Shown in pieces: positions 12,005-22,977 of a DNA stretch of 64,000 nt. The stretch covers positions 1,550,001 through 1,614,000 of the forward strand of contig JAHLEZ010000008.1 in assembly GCA_020726505.1 (NCBI GenBank), written 5' to 3'. Origin of the DNA: Leptodontidium sp. MPI-SDFR-AT-0119 (lineage: Eukaryota > Ascomycota > Leotiomycetes > Helotiales > Leptodontidiaceae). Position 1 is the first letter of the stretch. Every line of letters begins with the position of its first letter. The notes under the pieces were generated by a model. The model saw only the letters and a program-made list of their open reading frames with translations. It was not told the origin of the DNA and made no database searches. The translations under genes and the position numbers were made by a program.

Positions 12005-12398
12005 CTAACCCTCCTCGTCCTCCTCGTTGTCATCGTGCTCCTCCTCTGAAGAATTCGAGGACTGACTCCCTCCAAGTCGATGACCACGATGACATCTACA
12101 ACTACACATTCCCCTCCTAACAATAACCCTCCCGTGTTTGTCCGTGCACTGGAAATAATAGGCTTCCTTTGCGCGGCGGTGAGAGTCGGAGGGGCATTTT
12201 TGGAGGGTGGAATCACATCTTGTGAAAAGGGGGGTCAGTATGTAAACAAAAAACAAAAATTCTGGTTGTTTGGTTGGGATGGAAAGAGGGGAAAAGAAGG
12301 AGAGAGAGGATTCACAGAGGGAAGACTTACAGGATGAGTTTAGAAGTCCGACATTTGCAGGCCGGGTTTGGGCAGATTTGACGGAGCTCGGTGCACAT
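12005..12398 (-). CDS. Small cysteine-rich protein of unknown function, 93 residues
   Basis: Two exons on the minus strand, 12331-12398 and 12005-12218, separated by a 112-nt GT-AG intron with a CTGAC-like branch site. The joined protein begins MCTELRQICPNPACKC and carries ten cysteines in the first 65 residues (2, 9, 14, 16, 24, 31, 47, 61, 63, 65), including CKC and the close triplet CSCRC. It ends in an acidic tail of Ser, Glu and Asp (EEEHDDNEEDEEG). There is no signal peptide, so the cysteines more likely bind zinc or another metal than form secreted disulphides. Many ascomycetes have short proteins that start MC and carry scattered CxC pairs, mostly uncharacterised. I cannot name a family; the intron, phase and cysteine spacing support a real gene. 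Confidence 0.62.
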
Positions 12399-13554
12399 TT
12401 TTGGGAATGTGACTGTTCTTGCTTCCTCCTCTGGTTCTAGGGCTAGAACAAAGGAAAGTAAAGATTGTGTAGCTGACTGAGTGTATTTTGCCGAGTGGAG
12501 GAAAATTTTTGTTTCGGAAACAAGGTTCTTGTTGTGAATGCCTTATGTCGTTTGTCTCGCTTCAGAGCCTTGTTGTGTATGTGTGTGTGTCTTGATGTTT
12601 GATTGGGGACTTTAGTTGTCTATGTGTATTTGAGTGAGGAAGGAAGTGAACGGGTCTTGGACTCCAAAGCCGATGTTTATATGCAGTCAAGTGGTCATTA
12701 TTCACTTAACAAACTAATCACAAGACCGAAGGTCGCTTGCAAAAAGTTCTGTGAATCACAGAAGCAAGGAATGGATCAGAGGAACAGATTTCTCTTACTC
12801 GCTAGTAATCGGTGTCTGTTAACTTGATTGTATTGGTGAGATACAGTTATCAATTAGTGGTTTCTTCAATAGCACCTGTTTGAAAAATAAATCCAGGAGA
12901 TACTTGATTCTCATACTCAACGAATTCTCCTCAACGAACATCTAACCTCTCTTAACAGAAGTAATCGCACCTGCCGTAAGTCATCCACCCAAAAAGCTAA
13001 TCTCTAGTCTTCTTTTGATCAGATATAAAGGACTTGGAGCGCAGAGCAGACGTGAGAGAAATCAATAAACGAGTAGGCGCTGAGTTGATGTTTTTTTTAT
13101 TACCTTGCTGTACTAAGCGAGCCCCTTTCTTCCGGTTTCTGTCTAACCAAAGCCGCTAGTAGGCCCAATTTAACATAATGACTCTCCGTAGGCACATCAA
13201 GGACCATTTGGGAGGCTGTAAAGGGATCGCTGGAGGATTCACAAAGCAGTCTACTTGGATTCCGAGAAAGGATGTGTTCGTTGGCCCCCTTGACCGCTCT
13301 TGATGTAACAACAACGATTTCTCCATTACTTAAATCTCAATGTCATGAAATAAGTCCCAACATGCAAACCGTTGCATTTTCAATGAACACTGAAATATAC
13401 TCATACCATGAGATTACCCCTATTCATTTCCGGGAAGACTTTAACACTTATATCCGGAAGAGACAGGTGAATCCAAACACCCTCCTCCATCCACCAAAAA
13501 AATTCGTTTCGTTTCGTTCCGTCGAGTCCAGATCCAAACACCAAGAACTGAACC
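12399..13554. other. Gene-free stretch upstream of the cysteine-rich gene
   Basis: Probable promoter of the minus-strand small gene plus the 3' flank of the protease. It contains a GTGTGTGTGT run near 12577 and an 8-T run at 13090. Short frames here, such as one of 38 codons from 13179, match nothing I know. Confidence 0.35.
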
Positions 13555-16214
13555 TCACGGCAGCCCCATAAAGTACTCCAACATCTTCGCATAATTCGGC
13601 GTTCCTATTGTAGCCATCAGCAAATTACATTACACCACATCACATCCACTCCTCCTCCTCCCCCTCCTCCAAAAAAAAAATATATATACACCACCACTCA
13701 CCTAAGCCAGTAACAGGATCCCAACCCTTCACAGCGCTAAAGCCCTCAGTGCCACACCCCGGATTCGTCCCATTCGTTATATCATTCAGCATACCCGGGT
13801 TAGCATACAGGGCGGGGTTAAGGAAACCCAAGACGGGTTTGCCGGCATTGAGACGCTGCTCGTTGATACGGTTGATGAGAGATGCGAAGATGGGAGTTGA
13901 GGCGCTGGTACCTCCTGATTGCGTGAAGTCGTCGCCTGAGAAGACGGGGATATTGTCGCCGTTTGCTGCGACGTCAGGGATACTATTTCAACAAAAGAGA
14001 GGAATATGTCAGCTCCTACAATCAATCCACGCCCATAATCAAGAATTAAGTTTGAAAACTTACCCCCTCCCGAGCCTGTTATAAACCCCGCCATCCTTCC
14101 CAAAATTCTCATTTCCGTCATAAGATTTATACCTAGGTGCATGATTCGCGAAATAACTGTCTATAGCCGCTTGCTGGTAGGTAGGCGCAGGGTAGAAGTT
14201 ACTGAAGCCTCCACCCGAGGAGTATGCTACGCGGTAGGGCTGGCCGAGGGGGTCGTTGTAGGCGCTTTCTGGTTCGTAGATGGTGTGGTTGGCGTAGACT
14301 TTTGTGGCGCCGACGTTGGTTATGTAGGGGCAACTGTGGCGGGGAATTTTAATATTAGCTAGGCATTTTGGATAGGTAGTAGTAGGGCGGGTGCTGGGTA
14401 GGGTAGGGTTGACGTGCTTGTTTGGCCATGTTGGGTTGAATATCGTCGATTTGGAACCGAGACAGCCATTTGAGCTCTGGTGGAATGCTGGACCTGCGAC
14501 ACCTGAATCACCGGATGCCCAGATTAGGGAGACGCCTTGGAGACCGAGTTTCATGAATCTGGAGAAATTGTCAGAGCTTTTAATTGTAAATCAAGACCTG
14601 GGGACATACTCATCGCATTGTCTCTTCTGGTAGTACTCTGGTAACTCTGCTTCTTGCCCACCATACGAAACGGATATTACATTAGCAGGCTGATTGTGTC
14701 AGTTTAAAAATGAATAGCAGGAGTCTGGTGGCCTCGAACCTTGTAGACACCACACATCAACTGTCCCTGATAACCACTTGGTGTCCATGGGTTGGGGTAA
14801 ACAGGGTCGAGTTTCGCTACAAACCATCAGCTTCAGCGAAGGGGCTGTTAAAGAGAGAACTGACGATCATTCCCAGTCTCTCCAAATGCTGAGTATGTGC
14901 AATACGACTATTTCTATGAGCAATTGATGTCGGATCAGAGTAGACAGAGAGTAAAAAACACTTACACCATCCAAAGCATCGAGGAAAGTGTTAAACTACA
15001 TGAAGTCAGTACCTCTCGCTACGCAAAGACAACGACAAACAAGCAAGAACACAACTCACACCACCAGCAACACTAGACCACCCAGTCCAATACCAATCAT
15101 CTGTCTGATACAGCGTAACAGCCTGCGGCCAGATCAGGGGATACGCCAACTCGAGATCAAGAGCCGATTCGCCACCACCAAAAACGCATCCGGCTCTGGC
15201 GCCTCACCACCGTCAATAGACGCGAGGGTCGGGTGCGTCCCAGCCGGGATATGGTTCGTGAAATTGGCGAAGAAGCGATCGAGGTCTTTCTGGGTATACG
15301 CGTCGCCGGACTCGAAGATGCCGAGGGCGTTGTCGGAGCGTGGTTTACCGGCTGGGTATTCGGGGGTGAGGGGGACGGAGTAGAGAGCTCGGATGCAGGC
15401 TGGTGTTATCCAGCGGTGGCAGGTGGAGAGTTCGCCTGCTGCAGTTGGGGGGAAGCCCGAGTGGGTGGATGTGGTGAGATCAATTTTTATGCTAGGGCTG
15501 GAGATGCCACTGAAATTGCGGGAGGACAGAGATCGCGATAGTTTTTGAGGTGCGAAGAGCTTAATTCCTGGGGTGATGTAGTCGATGTGTTGTTGGATAT
15601 TTTGGGGGAGGTGGTAGCTGTTGACATCTCGGTTAATTTCCAGTAAACACTCCAAACACCAGCTTGTACAGAGCACAAAGGGCTTACCTTTCGCAGGCTG
15701 GGATCATATGGCCTTCAGTTTCATGCTCATAAATGTGATACTTGGTATGCAGTAAACCCTCCGCCTCTTCGGTAGTAGCATCAAAAGCAAGCCATCCTCT
15801 ATTATCCGAATGCGTGATTCGCTTAGAATGAATTCCAAAACCAGTCAACCATTCAGTCACCGCATCAACGGTCTTCTGCTCAGGCGCAAATTTCTGGATA
15901 ACTTCTTCAGCTGTCCAGTGTTTGCCATACTTGGGTGAATCTGGGTGGGCTCTTGACGAGGTCAGCTTGGGAAGTAGAAGAATTTTGGGTTCGACTTACA
16001 TGTCCATGAGATAATCGTGACCATTCTCTAGATTCTGCTGCTTAAGTCCGATTCGCATTGGGAGAATGGCAGAAGATGGGATCTGCTCGCGTTTCACCCA
16101 TTGATGGGAAGTTGTAGCGTCCCGTTTCTCATGAAGCACATGTGATTTGGGAACTGCTGCGCATTGACCCGTGGCAGCGATGCCTATGGCAAACCAGAGA
16201 ATGGAGAAACGCAT
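13555..16214 (-). CDS. Sedolisin-family (S53) secreted protease, reading frame broken by a 1-nt shift
   Basis: Secreted acid serine-carboxyl peptidase (tripeptidyl-peptidase/aorsin type). Exons on the minus strand: 16000-16214, 15688-15951, 15060-15617, 14966-14995, 14865-14907, 14740-14816, 14610-14689, 14418-14558, 14064-14333, 13702-13982, 13555-13604. Signal peptide MRFSILWFAIGIAATGQCAA, then the activation prodomain (SPKYGKHWTAEEVI). The mature domain has the Glu/Asp pair in GGESALDLELAYP, the oxyanion Asp in ASGDSGVAG, nucleophilic Ser in SGGTSAST and the calcium site ending GWDPVTGLG. In the exon 15060-15617 the frame shifts by one base at a run of five A (plus strand, 15180-15184), just before the catalytic Glu. 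As read, translation stops at 15134 after about 320 residues and yields only signal, prodomain and a stub. Every other junction is in phase. Either a homopolymer sequencing error or a young pseudogene. Confidence 0.85.
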
Positions 16215-17676
16215 GGTGACGGTATTCAAGACACCGAATATTTTTATTTCGAAGAGGGGAAATGGGATGAGAAAGAGAAGATTGTTAAGTATAAGGTAGG
16301 CATACTTGTGAAATCTCACGGAAAGCTACATAGATTCGTCACCTACCGTTGGATCTCGTGCTGGTTTTTTGAACGACCCTGTATGTTCCATCGCCAGCTT
16401 TTTGAGCTTCGCCAAGATGGTTGAGTCTTTCTCTGCTTTAGGCAAGCAGTAGATCTGTAGCAATGATGGCGGGAGCTACCAGGAGGAGGGAGAGCAGTTC
16501 CACTAGATAGCGGCCACTGGAGTTGATACAGGTACACAAACAAGCTCATGGGACGTGACCCTCCGTGTTGAACAACCTACCTTGATAGTGGGGGTCCTCT
16601 CTGGGACAAGAGAAACGCAAACTTATTTAGTCCTCTTCTCTTGGCCACTCAACGCTTTTCGGGGACTGTGGTTGAGATCTGGGTCGCAGCAGACATTGGG
16701 TTGATGCGATAGATGAGATGGGAATTCACCATCTGAGCTTGGTACAGTTGATCTACTATGTCCGAGCTCATCTGGCTCGCAAGCTATATCTCAGATCTCT
16801 GATAAAATTGTCCAGCATACATGCATTGTATGAATACCGAGCAAGAACACACAAGAGGGGAACTCGACAAATGCAAATAATGTGGCCGAGGGTGGCGCCG
16901 TTGCCATTCAAGGAAACGGTCTCGGCCATCCTGTTGCACAACACTAATGCTGGCAGCCACATGGGCTGTGACAAGAAAGTAAAGTATCGAGCTTTTTAAT
17001 TGCCCATAGGTAGAATTGGGATCAGAAGAGAAAAGGCAAAGATCGAGTGGGGTACATGGTAGATGTGTTTGGTCGTTTTTGGTCGTTCCAGGAACACTAC
17101 CAAGAGGACGAACGGGCCGTGGAGAAGAACCAATGACCTTGAGAATCTGCTTGCGATGATTCGGGGTACGGTATCAGCTTGGAAGAGGGATCACTTACCA
17201 AGACTTTGAAACAATAGGAATCGCATAGAGGTCTCTTTAGCGAACAGCACGAGTCTGTTTTGCCTCGACCATCTTGACAGAAATCTCGAGGAAGAAGCAG
17301 AAGAAAGCAAGCCAAAACACCAATCTGCCCCATAACCACAAGCAGACAACCCCCCCCCCCCCCCCCCCCCCCCCCCAACAAAAAAACATAGACCGACTTA
17401 CTTGCCTCATTCTGAAGCCCCCAACGAAATATACACTCATACCAATTCAAGAAGTCTTCTACTTACAGGGTATCTATGAATCGGGCAAACTATAAAATAA
17501 AACAAAAAGTCTCCATCATAACACAACAAATCGCAACAAATGCAGACTTGAGAGCAACTGCCCAAACAGACAAGACTCCCATCAACCAACGCCTAGCTAA
17601 AATCCCCAGAAGAGGTTACAATGTAGACCACCAATGCACATCAAGTCATGCAACCCTAGATCGCATCGCCTCAAGC
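16215..17676. other. Gene-free stretch with a 27-nt poly-C tract
   Basis: 1.46 kb between the protease start and the methyltransferase stop. It contains 27 consecutive C at 17350-17376 and minus-strand donor-like GTAAGT sites near 17192-17202, 17394-17402 and 17457-17465. No protein could be assembled. Confidence 0.35.
17350..17376. repeat. Poly-C homopolymer, 27 nt
   Basis: A perfect run of 27 C, flanked by CAGACAA and AACAAAAAAACA. Length in the assembly may be unreliable. Confidence 0.9.
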
Positions 17677-18938
17677 TTAAGGTCCTCTACCAGAATCACC
17701 ATTCGTCACGGTTCGCATACTATCGCCCATAGTACTCTTGTCATCGGGGATCTCCAATTCATTGCCACTTGGTTTCTGGCCAACGAGGACCCTGGCATCC
17801 ATGCTGAATCCTTGGGATCTCTGTGGATCGTGAGCGAGGGCCCTGATGGATTTCGCGACCTCTTTACAGAGCCTAGTGACATTTTCGGGCTCCCAACCCA
17901 ACTCCTCGACGAAGAGTCTAAGACTTACTGCTTCTATCCCGTCGTACACTACGGACAAGAAATGCAGACCCGTTTTGCGCGCTTTGCTTTCGCTCGGCCA
18001 GACTCCACATGGGACCGTCTTTGTGGTGGCTGAGATATTTGTGAATCCTGCTGCTGCTAGGGCTTGTGGTTCAAGATGATCAGTGGTCATTGGTCTCCCG
18101 GCCATCTTCGTAGCTTCCAGAAATGTGTTGAACCAGCTGACAACCATGGGATCGTCGGGGAAGTAGGTCGGAAACGTGACGATGTTCATATCCATCACCT
18201 CTACGTACCCACCGGGCTTGATAGTCTTGTACGCTTCTCTGTAGATATGATTCCAGTCTTGAAATGCTCCTATCATAATTCGAAAGTGGACGAGGTCGAA
18301 ACTATTGCCCGTCCATGTCCATCCACCTTCATATTCGGCATCGTCGATCTGGAAATCCACATTGCATGGCACCGAGGTGGGTTGGATTTTGGCGATATCG
18401 GTTCCAATGACATCGGCATTTGGGTATAATTCGGCCATGGCTATGGCCCATTCTCCGGTCCCGGTTCCAATGTCCAGTATCTTCTGAGGGTTCTGTAGCG
18501 GGGCCATCGAAAGACGACCACCAAGGGTTTCAAGGAGGATATCGTGCAGCATCTGTAACCTTCCCTGCTCAGCGTCGTCGTTTGGCATGCTGTAATTCTC
18601 GCAGTAGCGTCTTTCGTGGATTGTCAGATATTCAATATCGGTGTCGTATAAGGACTGGGTGGAGTTGCTATGTGGCAATTGGCCAATGAATGTGCAGATA
18701 TTTGTGGGAGTCAATGTTCTTACAGTGTATCACTTTCTGAACGAGGCTGATGGAACAGCGTTCTGGCAGTTCGAGACTGGAACTGAAGCAGGTCCTCCTC
18801 GAGATCTTCATCATCATCATCATCCATATCGTCGTTAGTCTGGCTGTCGTCGAGGACTGGAAGCGATTCTATTTCTCGTGTTGGTGATGAGTGATTTGAG
18901 AAAGTATAGTGCTCTCGCTCACGGCCCAATTGTGCCAT
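17677..18938 (-). CDS. LaeA-like (TAM) SAM-dependent methyltransferase
   Basis: Methyltransferase of the fungal LaeA/TAM group, many of whose members influence secondary metabolism or act on small molecules. Two exons on the minus strand, 18724-18938 and 17677-18667, spliced CT-C; 401 residues. The N-terminal 72 residues are acidic and probably disordered (DDMDDDDDEDLEED). The catalytic part begins at SLYDTDIEYLTIHERRYCE, the usual start of the group, then LPNDE-like MPNDDAEQGRLQMLHDI. SAM motif I is ILDIGTGTGEWAIAMAE, followed by GTDIAKIQP and FDLVHFRIM. The C-terminus after VLVGQKP is Ser/Thr/Gly-rich. An ATG inside the intron would give a shorter unspliced form of 345 codons, but that loses the conserved junction. 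No biosynthetic cluster genes are nearby, so the target is unknown. Confidence 0.85.
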
Positions 18939-20388
18939 TTTGACCCCGTCAGTCGGTGTCTTGGACTTCTGGATGACGATATAAGTCTTATCAATGAATG
19001 CTACCTCGGTTTGTATCTGCCCCTCCTAATGTCCGTGTTGACTTGTCGCTGTGCGGCGAAGGTTCTCATGACCAGCAGGCGGGAAGTGGCAGGCTATGGC
19101 GTCGGTCGAGATGAGAGAGAGAGCACCAGGAGCATGCTGGGAGAGGAGGATGTAAGGTGTTTAGTTGACTCTGGCGACGAAGATGAGGATGAGGATGAGG
19201 ATGATTTAGAGTTTTGAGGGACAGGACAAGACAAGACAGGGCGGGTAGGCGGGCATAGGCATGGGCGGGGAGGCGGTAACTGGAGGACCGGGAGGCAGAA
19301 GTCAGTCTCTGTTCTGTCCTGTCTGTCTGTCTGTGGATGGAGGAGGGAGGAGGGAGGACCTAGATAGCTAGTAGGCAGGCAGGCAGTCAAGTCAGTGCTT
19401 GAAGAACAGAACAGCAACGGACCAGTGCCGGCAGCGGGCTGCGGGGTTTCAGTTGACAGGATATCGGGATTTGGTTGCTGGTTCCAGCTGCAGCTCCAGC
19501 TCCAGCTCCAGCTCCAGCATCCATGCTCGGGCTGGGCTGGGCTGGAATGTGCCTGGTGCTGCTGCTGCAAGAAAGCCAGAGCCAGAGCCAGCCCTAGAGC
19601 GGGCGGAAGTGGCAGGCTAAATGCTGCAGGTTCAGTACCGTACAGAACAGGACCCTGTACCTCAGCAATGGGTCGGTGAGTGGGTGAGGTAATTAACGAA
19701 CCAAGCAAGGGCCATCATCCAAAGGTAGTGAGTGAGTGTAAGAACTCTTCAAAGACATTACAAACAATTCTGAAAGAAGGTCTATACAACCACAACAATC
19801 CTGTCAAAAACGTGAAAAATCCCCCATCAGAGGCCGACACGCACCCGTCGTGGCGCTTGCCGGGAATCCGTGTTTTGGGAAGACTATGGATATTTGGATT
19901 TGGATTTGGAATTCTAATTCAAAGTAAGTAAGTACGGAGTATTCCTTTCTTGACCAAATTCAGTCTCTTGCAGATGCAAGCCAGATGTCGCCGCTGCCCG
20001 AACTGAGACCATTCGAGGTCCAATGCCCTTGTGCGTGCATTGTGTAGTCGAGTCTTGACCCGGCTTGACCGTGTTGGTGGAAGCCTGGAAAGTCGATTAC
20101 TGGCTCCTACCGTCTCCTCAAAGCATACGACATCGCAGCTTCCTATCAATATCACGCTATTCGTACATATACCACTGTTGGTTTGAAAACGAGCACCAGC
20201 CTTGGAAGCTTCCAAAACTAGGAAAATCAATCAATGTCATTCTTTTCGCCGTCTATAACGTTGCTCATGGTGCGTGGATTAAGCTGCCAGAAAATGCCCA
20301 AGCATGGAAGGAACACATGCCGGAAGCCAGATCAACCAGGTACATGCTCATCTCTGCTCTTGTCTATCCTTCTCTACTCCACTCCGCT
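18939..20388. other. Methyltransferase upstream region with simple repeats
   Basis: 1.45 kb. It contains GATGAG repeats at about 19175-19205, AGCTCC repeats at 19491-19522 and CTGT repeats near 19320. A minus-strand frame of 204 codons (19094-19708) is made by these repeats (Ser, Trp-Ser and Pro runs) and is not supported as a gene. A GTACGGAGTA motif sits at 19932-19941. Confidence 0.45.
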
Positions 20389-21837
20389 CTATGCCTCTGT
20401 CTTCCGCTTCTTCGCTAGGGTCATCTTATCGTCGCTGTCGACAATCATATTGTCGTGAATATCCTCTACCAACTCCGTGGAGGCAATGACCTCGGTTCCA
20501 GCAACTGTTGGGAAGGGGGTCAGGACCTTGGTGATATCACCCCACCACTTCTCACCGAATCTCTTGTACCAATCGACGGTGATGGCCATTCCGTCCGAGA
20601 AGCTGGTTTTCTGTTCCCAGCCGAGTTGTCTCAGCTTGGTTCCGTCCACGGCGTATCTGTGATCGTTGAACGGACGATCAACAGTGTGCTTGACCCACTT
20701 GTGGAGCTCTTCCTGGGTGGAGTGTGGGATATCTAGGTAGGTGAGGAGCTTGGAGCACAAAGTCAAGTTGGAGATCTCATCGTATGAGCCAACATTGTAG
20801 ATCTGGTCCATCTGACCCTTGTGGAGAATGGTATCGAAGGCATCTGCGGCATCTCCAGCAAAAAGGTATCTTCTCGTTGGGGTTCCGTCGCCGTGCAAAA
20901 CAACTGGTTGTCTTCGGTGGAGCAACAAGCTGAACTTTGGAATGATTTCTGGCGCGGGGTTAGCAATTGGCTTTCCAGCTGGGACAGAATGGATGCTCAC
21001 TCTCGGGGTATTGATGTGGGCCGTAGACATTGTTACTGCGCACAATGATCACAGGCAGCTTGAAACTCTTCTGGTAGGAGTGGACAAGCATCTCTGCGGC
21101 GGCTTTGCTCGCAGCGTATGGGTTTGTTGGGGCTAGAATGCTGGTTTCTAGCAGATCGTCTGCATCATCCCTAACCTCTCCATAGACCTCATCGGTGGAG
21201 ATGTGGATGAACTTCTTGATTCCGACCTTCTTTGCGCTCTCCAACAGAACGTGTGTCCCGTAGACGTTTGTGTGTGTGAAAGCGTACGAGTTACCAAAGC
21301 TCAAATCGACGTGGGATTGCGCGGCGAAGTGGAAGATGGTATCGATCTTGTGACGCTCGAGGCAGTCCATTACCTCGGAGGGGTTGGTGATGTCTCCATG
21401 GTAGAAGGAGAAGTTTCTCTTGTCGTTGAGGACTCGGGTATTGTTCAAGGACGCGCAGTAGTCGAGCTTGTCGAAGGAGACAATGTTGTATGCATCGGGA
21501 TAGGTCAAGGTGAGATGTCGTACGAGCCAGCAAGCACTATGCCAGTCCAGTTAGCCATGGCTGTCTGTTGTTGTCACGCCGGCGCCCAGAAATGGTGACC
21601 GGACTTACATGAATCCTGCTCCTCCTGTGATCATAATATTCTTGACATCTGGCAATGGCTCGTATTTGGTGCTTCCAGTCAAGACTGGCGCATCTTTCCA
21701 GACACCAAAGTCTTCGAAGAACTTGTTCTGTTCTGCACTTGGAGCTGTGGTTCAAATGTCAATACCAATCCATCAATTCCCCATCCCACTGTGGGCAGAC
21801 TGCGCCGCAACTTACCTGGAGCCCCGTTCGAGGCCAT
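20389..21837 (-). CDS. UDP-glucose 4,6-dehydratase (RmlB/RHM-like)
   Basis: NAD-dependent short-chain dehydratase that converts UDP-glucose to UDP-4-keto-6-deoxyglucose, first step to UDP-rhamnose-type sugars; fungal forms have been described in Botrytis and Magnaporthe. Exons on the minus strand: 21816-21837, 21609-21744, 21001-21536, 20389-20948; 417 residues. A Rossmann motif TGGAGFI at 47-53 is split by the intron after residue 52. Further on are FHFAAQSHVDLSF, catalytic STDEVYGE, YAASKAAAE (Tyr-x3-Lys) and RSNNVYGPHQYPEK. The C-terminus adds about 50 residues after WWGDI with a basic end (AKKRKTEA). The partner 3,5-epimerase/4-reductase is not in this window. All four exons join in phase. 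Confidence 0.92.
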
Positions 21838-22944
21838 GATGAGGGATTGGCGATGTCTTGAATGATTGTGCAGGATGCGCAGAAAGTTATCCAGATACCG
21901 TGCGTAGGTAGTAAGTAGGTACGGTCAGGAATTGGGGAGGGTGATACTCGAAGTGTCCTGTCGTGGGGTTTGATTCCCTTCAACCTGTCAGTAAATTGGC
22001 ACGGGTAAAAAAGGGGGCCATCTTCACCGCTTTCCACCTTCGCTAAAGTTTGGTTGACGCTTGTGGCTGCGGTCTCCTGTCAAGCGTCAACCACTGAGTC
22101 GGAATTTCGAGTCAAGCTACCTACCTACCTAACTACCAAGGTAGGGATTCCTCTTTTATATTATAAAACTGGAGAGCACATGAATCCAACCAGGAAGACC
22201 TCAGAAGTTTATGATTGACATTTCTTGTTTATTCTGCCAATCAACACCCCCTTTGCAGCCGCAACGGTCCGACAGAGTCCCTTTTCAAGATGTGGCTGGT
22301 GGTGGTGGCTGCTCAACGGCCTCATTACCGAGCAGGAGGGGTGAGATGATAAGAGACCCCTCCAGCAGCGCTTCTATTCGCTTGGTCGATCATACGAATC
22401 ACGGAAGAGACAAGCATACGAAGTTGCCGGTCAGCAAAGATCCACGTTTTATGAACTCTCACGAGATTTCTATTCATGGACCAAACTAATTTGTCATGAC
22501 TTCGCATCAACCTGACGACAGGAACTTGAAGACTCTAAAGTTTAGGCGACACGTAAACATCAGTTGGCAAGGCAAGGTGTCCTGTCTGTCTTCATCTCAT
22601 CTTCAAAACAGAAGATCATTCCAGACAGGGGTACTTTTTGGGAGCTATCACTTTACACCAGCCACAAACGGCGGCAATCTTCCGCTGAGATTCCTGGGCA
22701 TTCTTAACAAGTTAAAACCCCCTCGGAATGCCACCAATTAAGATGGGCATCTCAAAATTGGTCAAAAAGCCCTAACATCTCAAAAGCCTCAAAAACCAAA
22801 TAAATTTGCCATCGAAAGAAAGCCGTTGCTGAGAAGAATCGGGATGGCCGCCCCCTAAAACCAACCTAAATGCTCTTTCGAAAGTCCAGCCAGTGCTGTG
22901 GGACGATAGATGGTGATAGCGTCGTAACCTGGCCGCGCATCCTT

Positions 22945-22977
22945 GACTTTAGTCACTTTAGTGTGGAGTCTAAAGTC
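22945..22977. repeat. Perfect 8-bp stem hairpin
   Basis: Arms GACTTTAG and CTAAAGTC with a 17-nt loop that itself contains CACTTTAGTG. It lies in gene-free DNA, 1.1 kb upstream of the dehydratase start. Confidence 0.5.

Noticed and set aside
13179..13304. Short frame starting MTLRRHIKDHLGG
   Set aside because: About 40 codons, no similarity recognised, no flanking splice or promoter support.
19094..19708. 204-codon minus-strand frame
   Set aside because: Made of translated simple repeats (Trp-Ser, Ser and Pro runs) upstream of the methyltransferase; no coding evidence.
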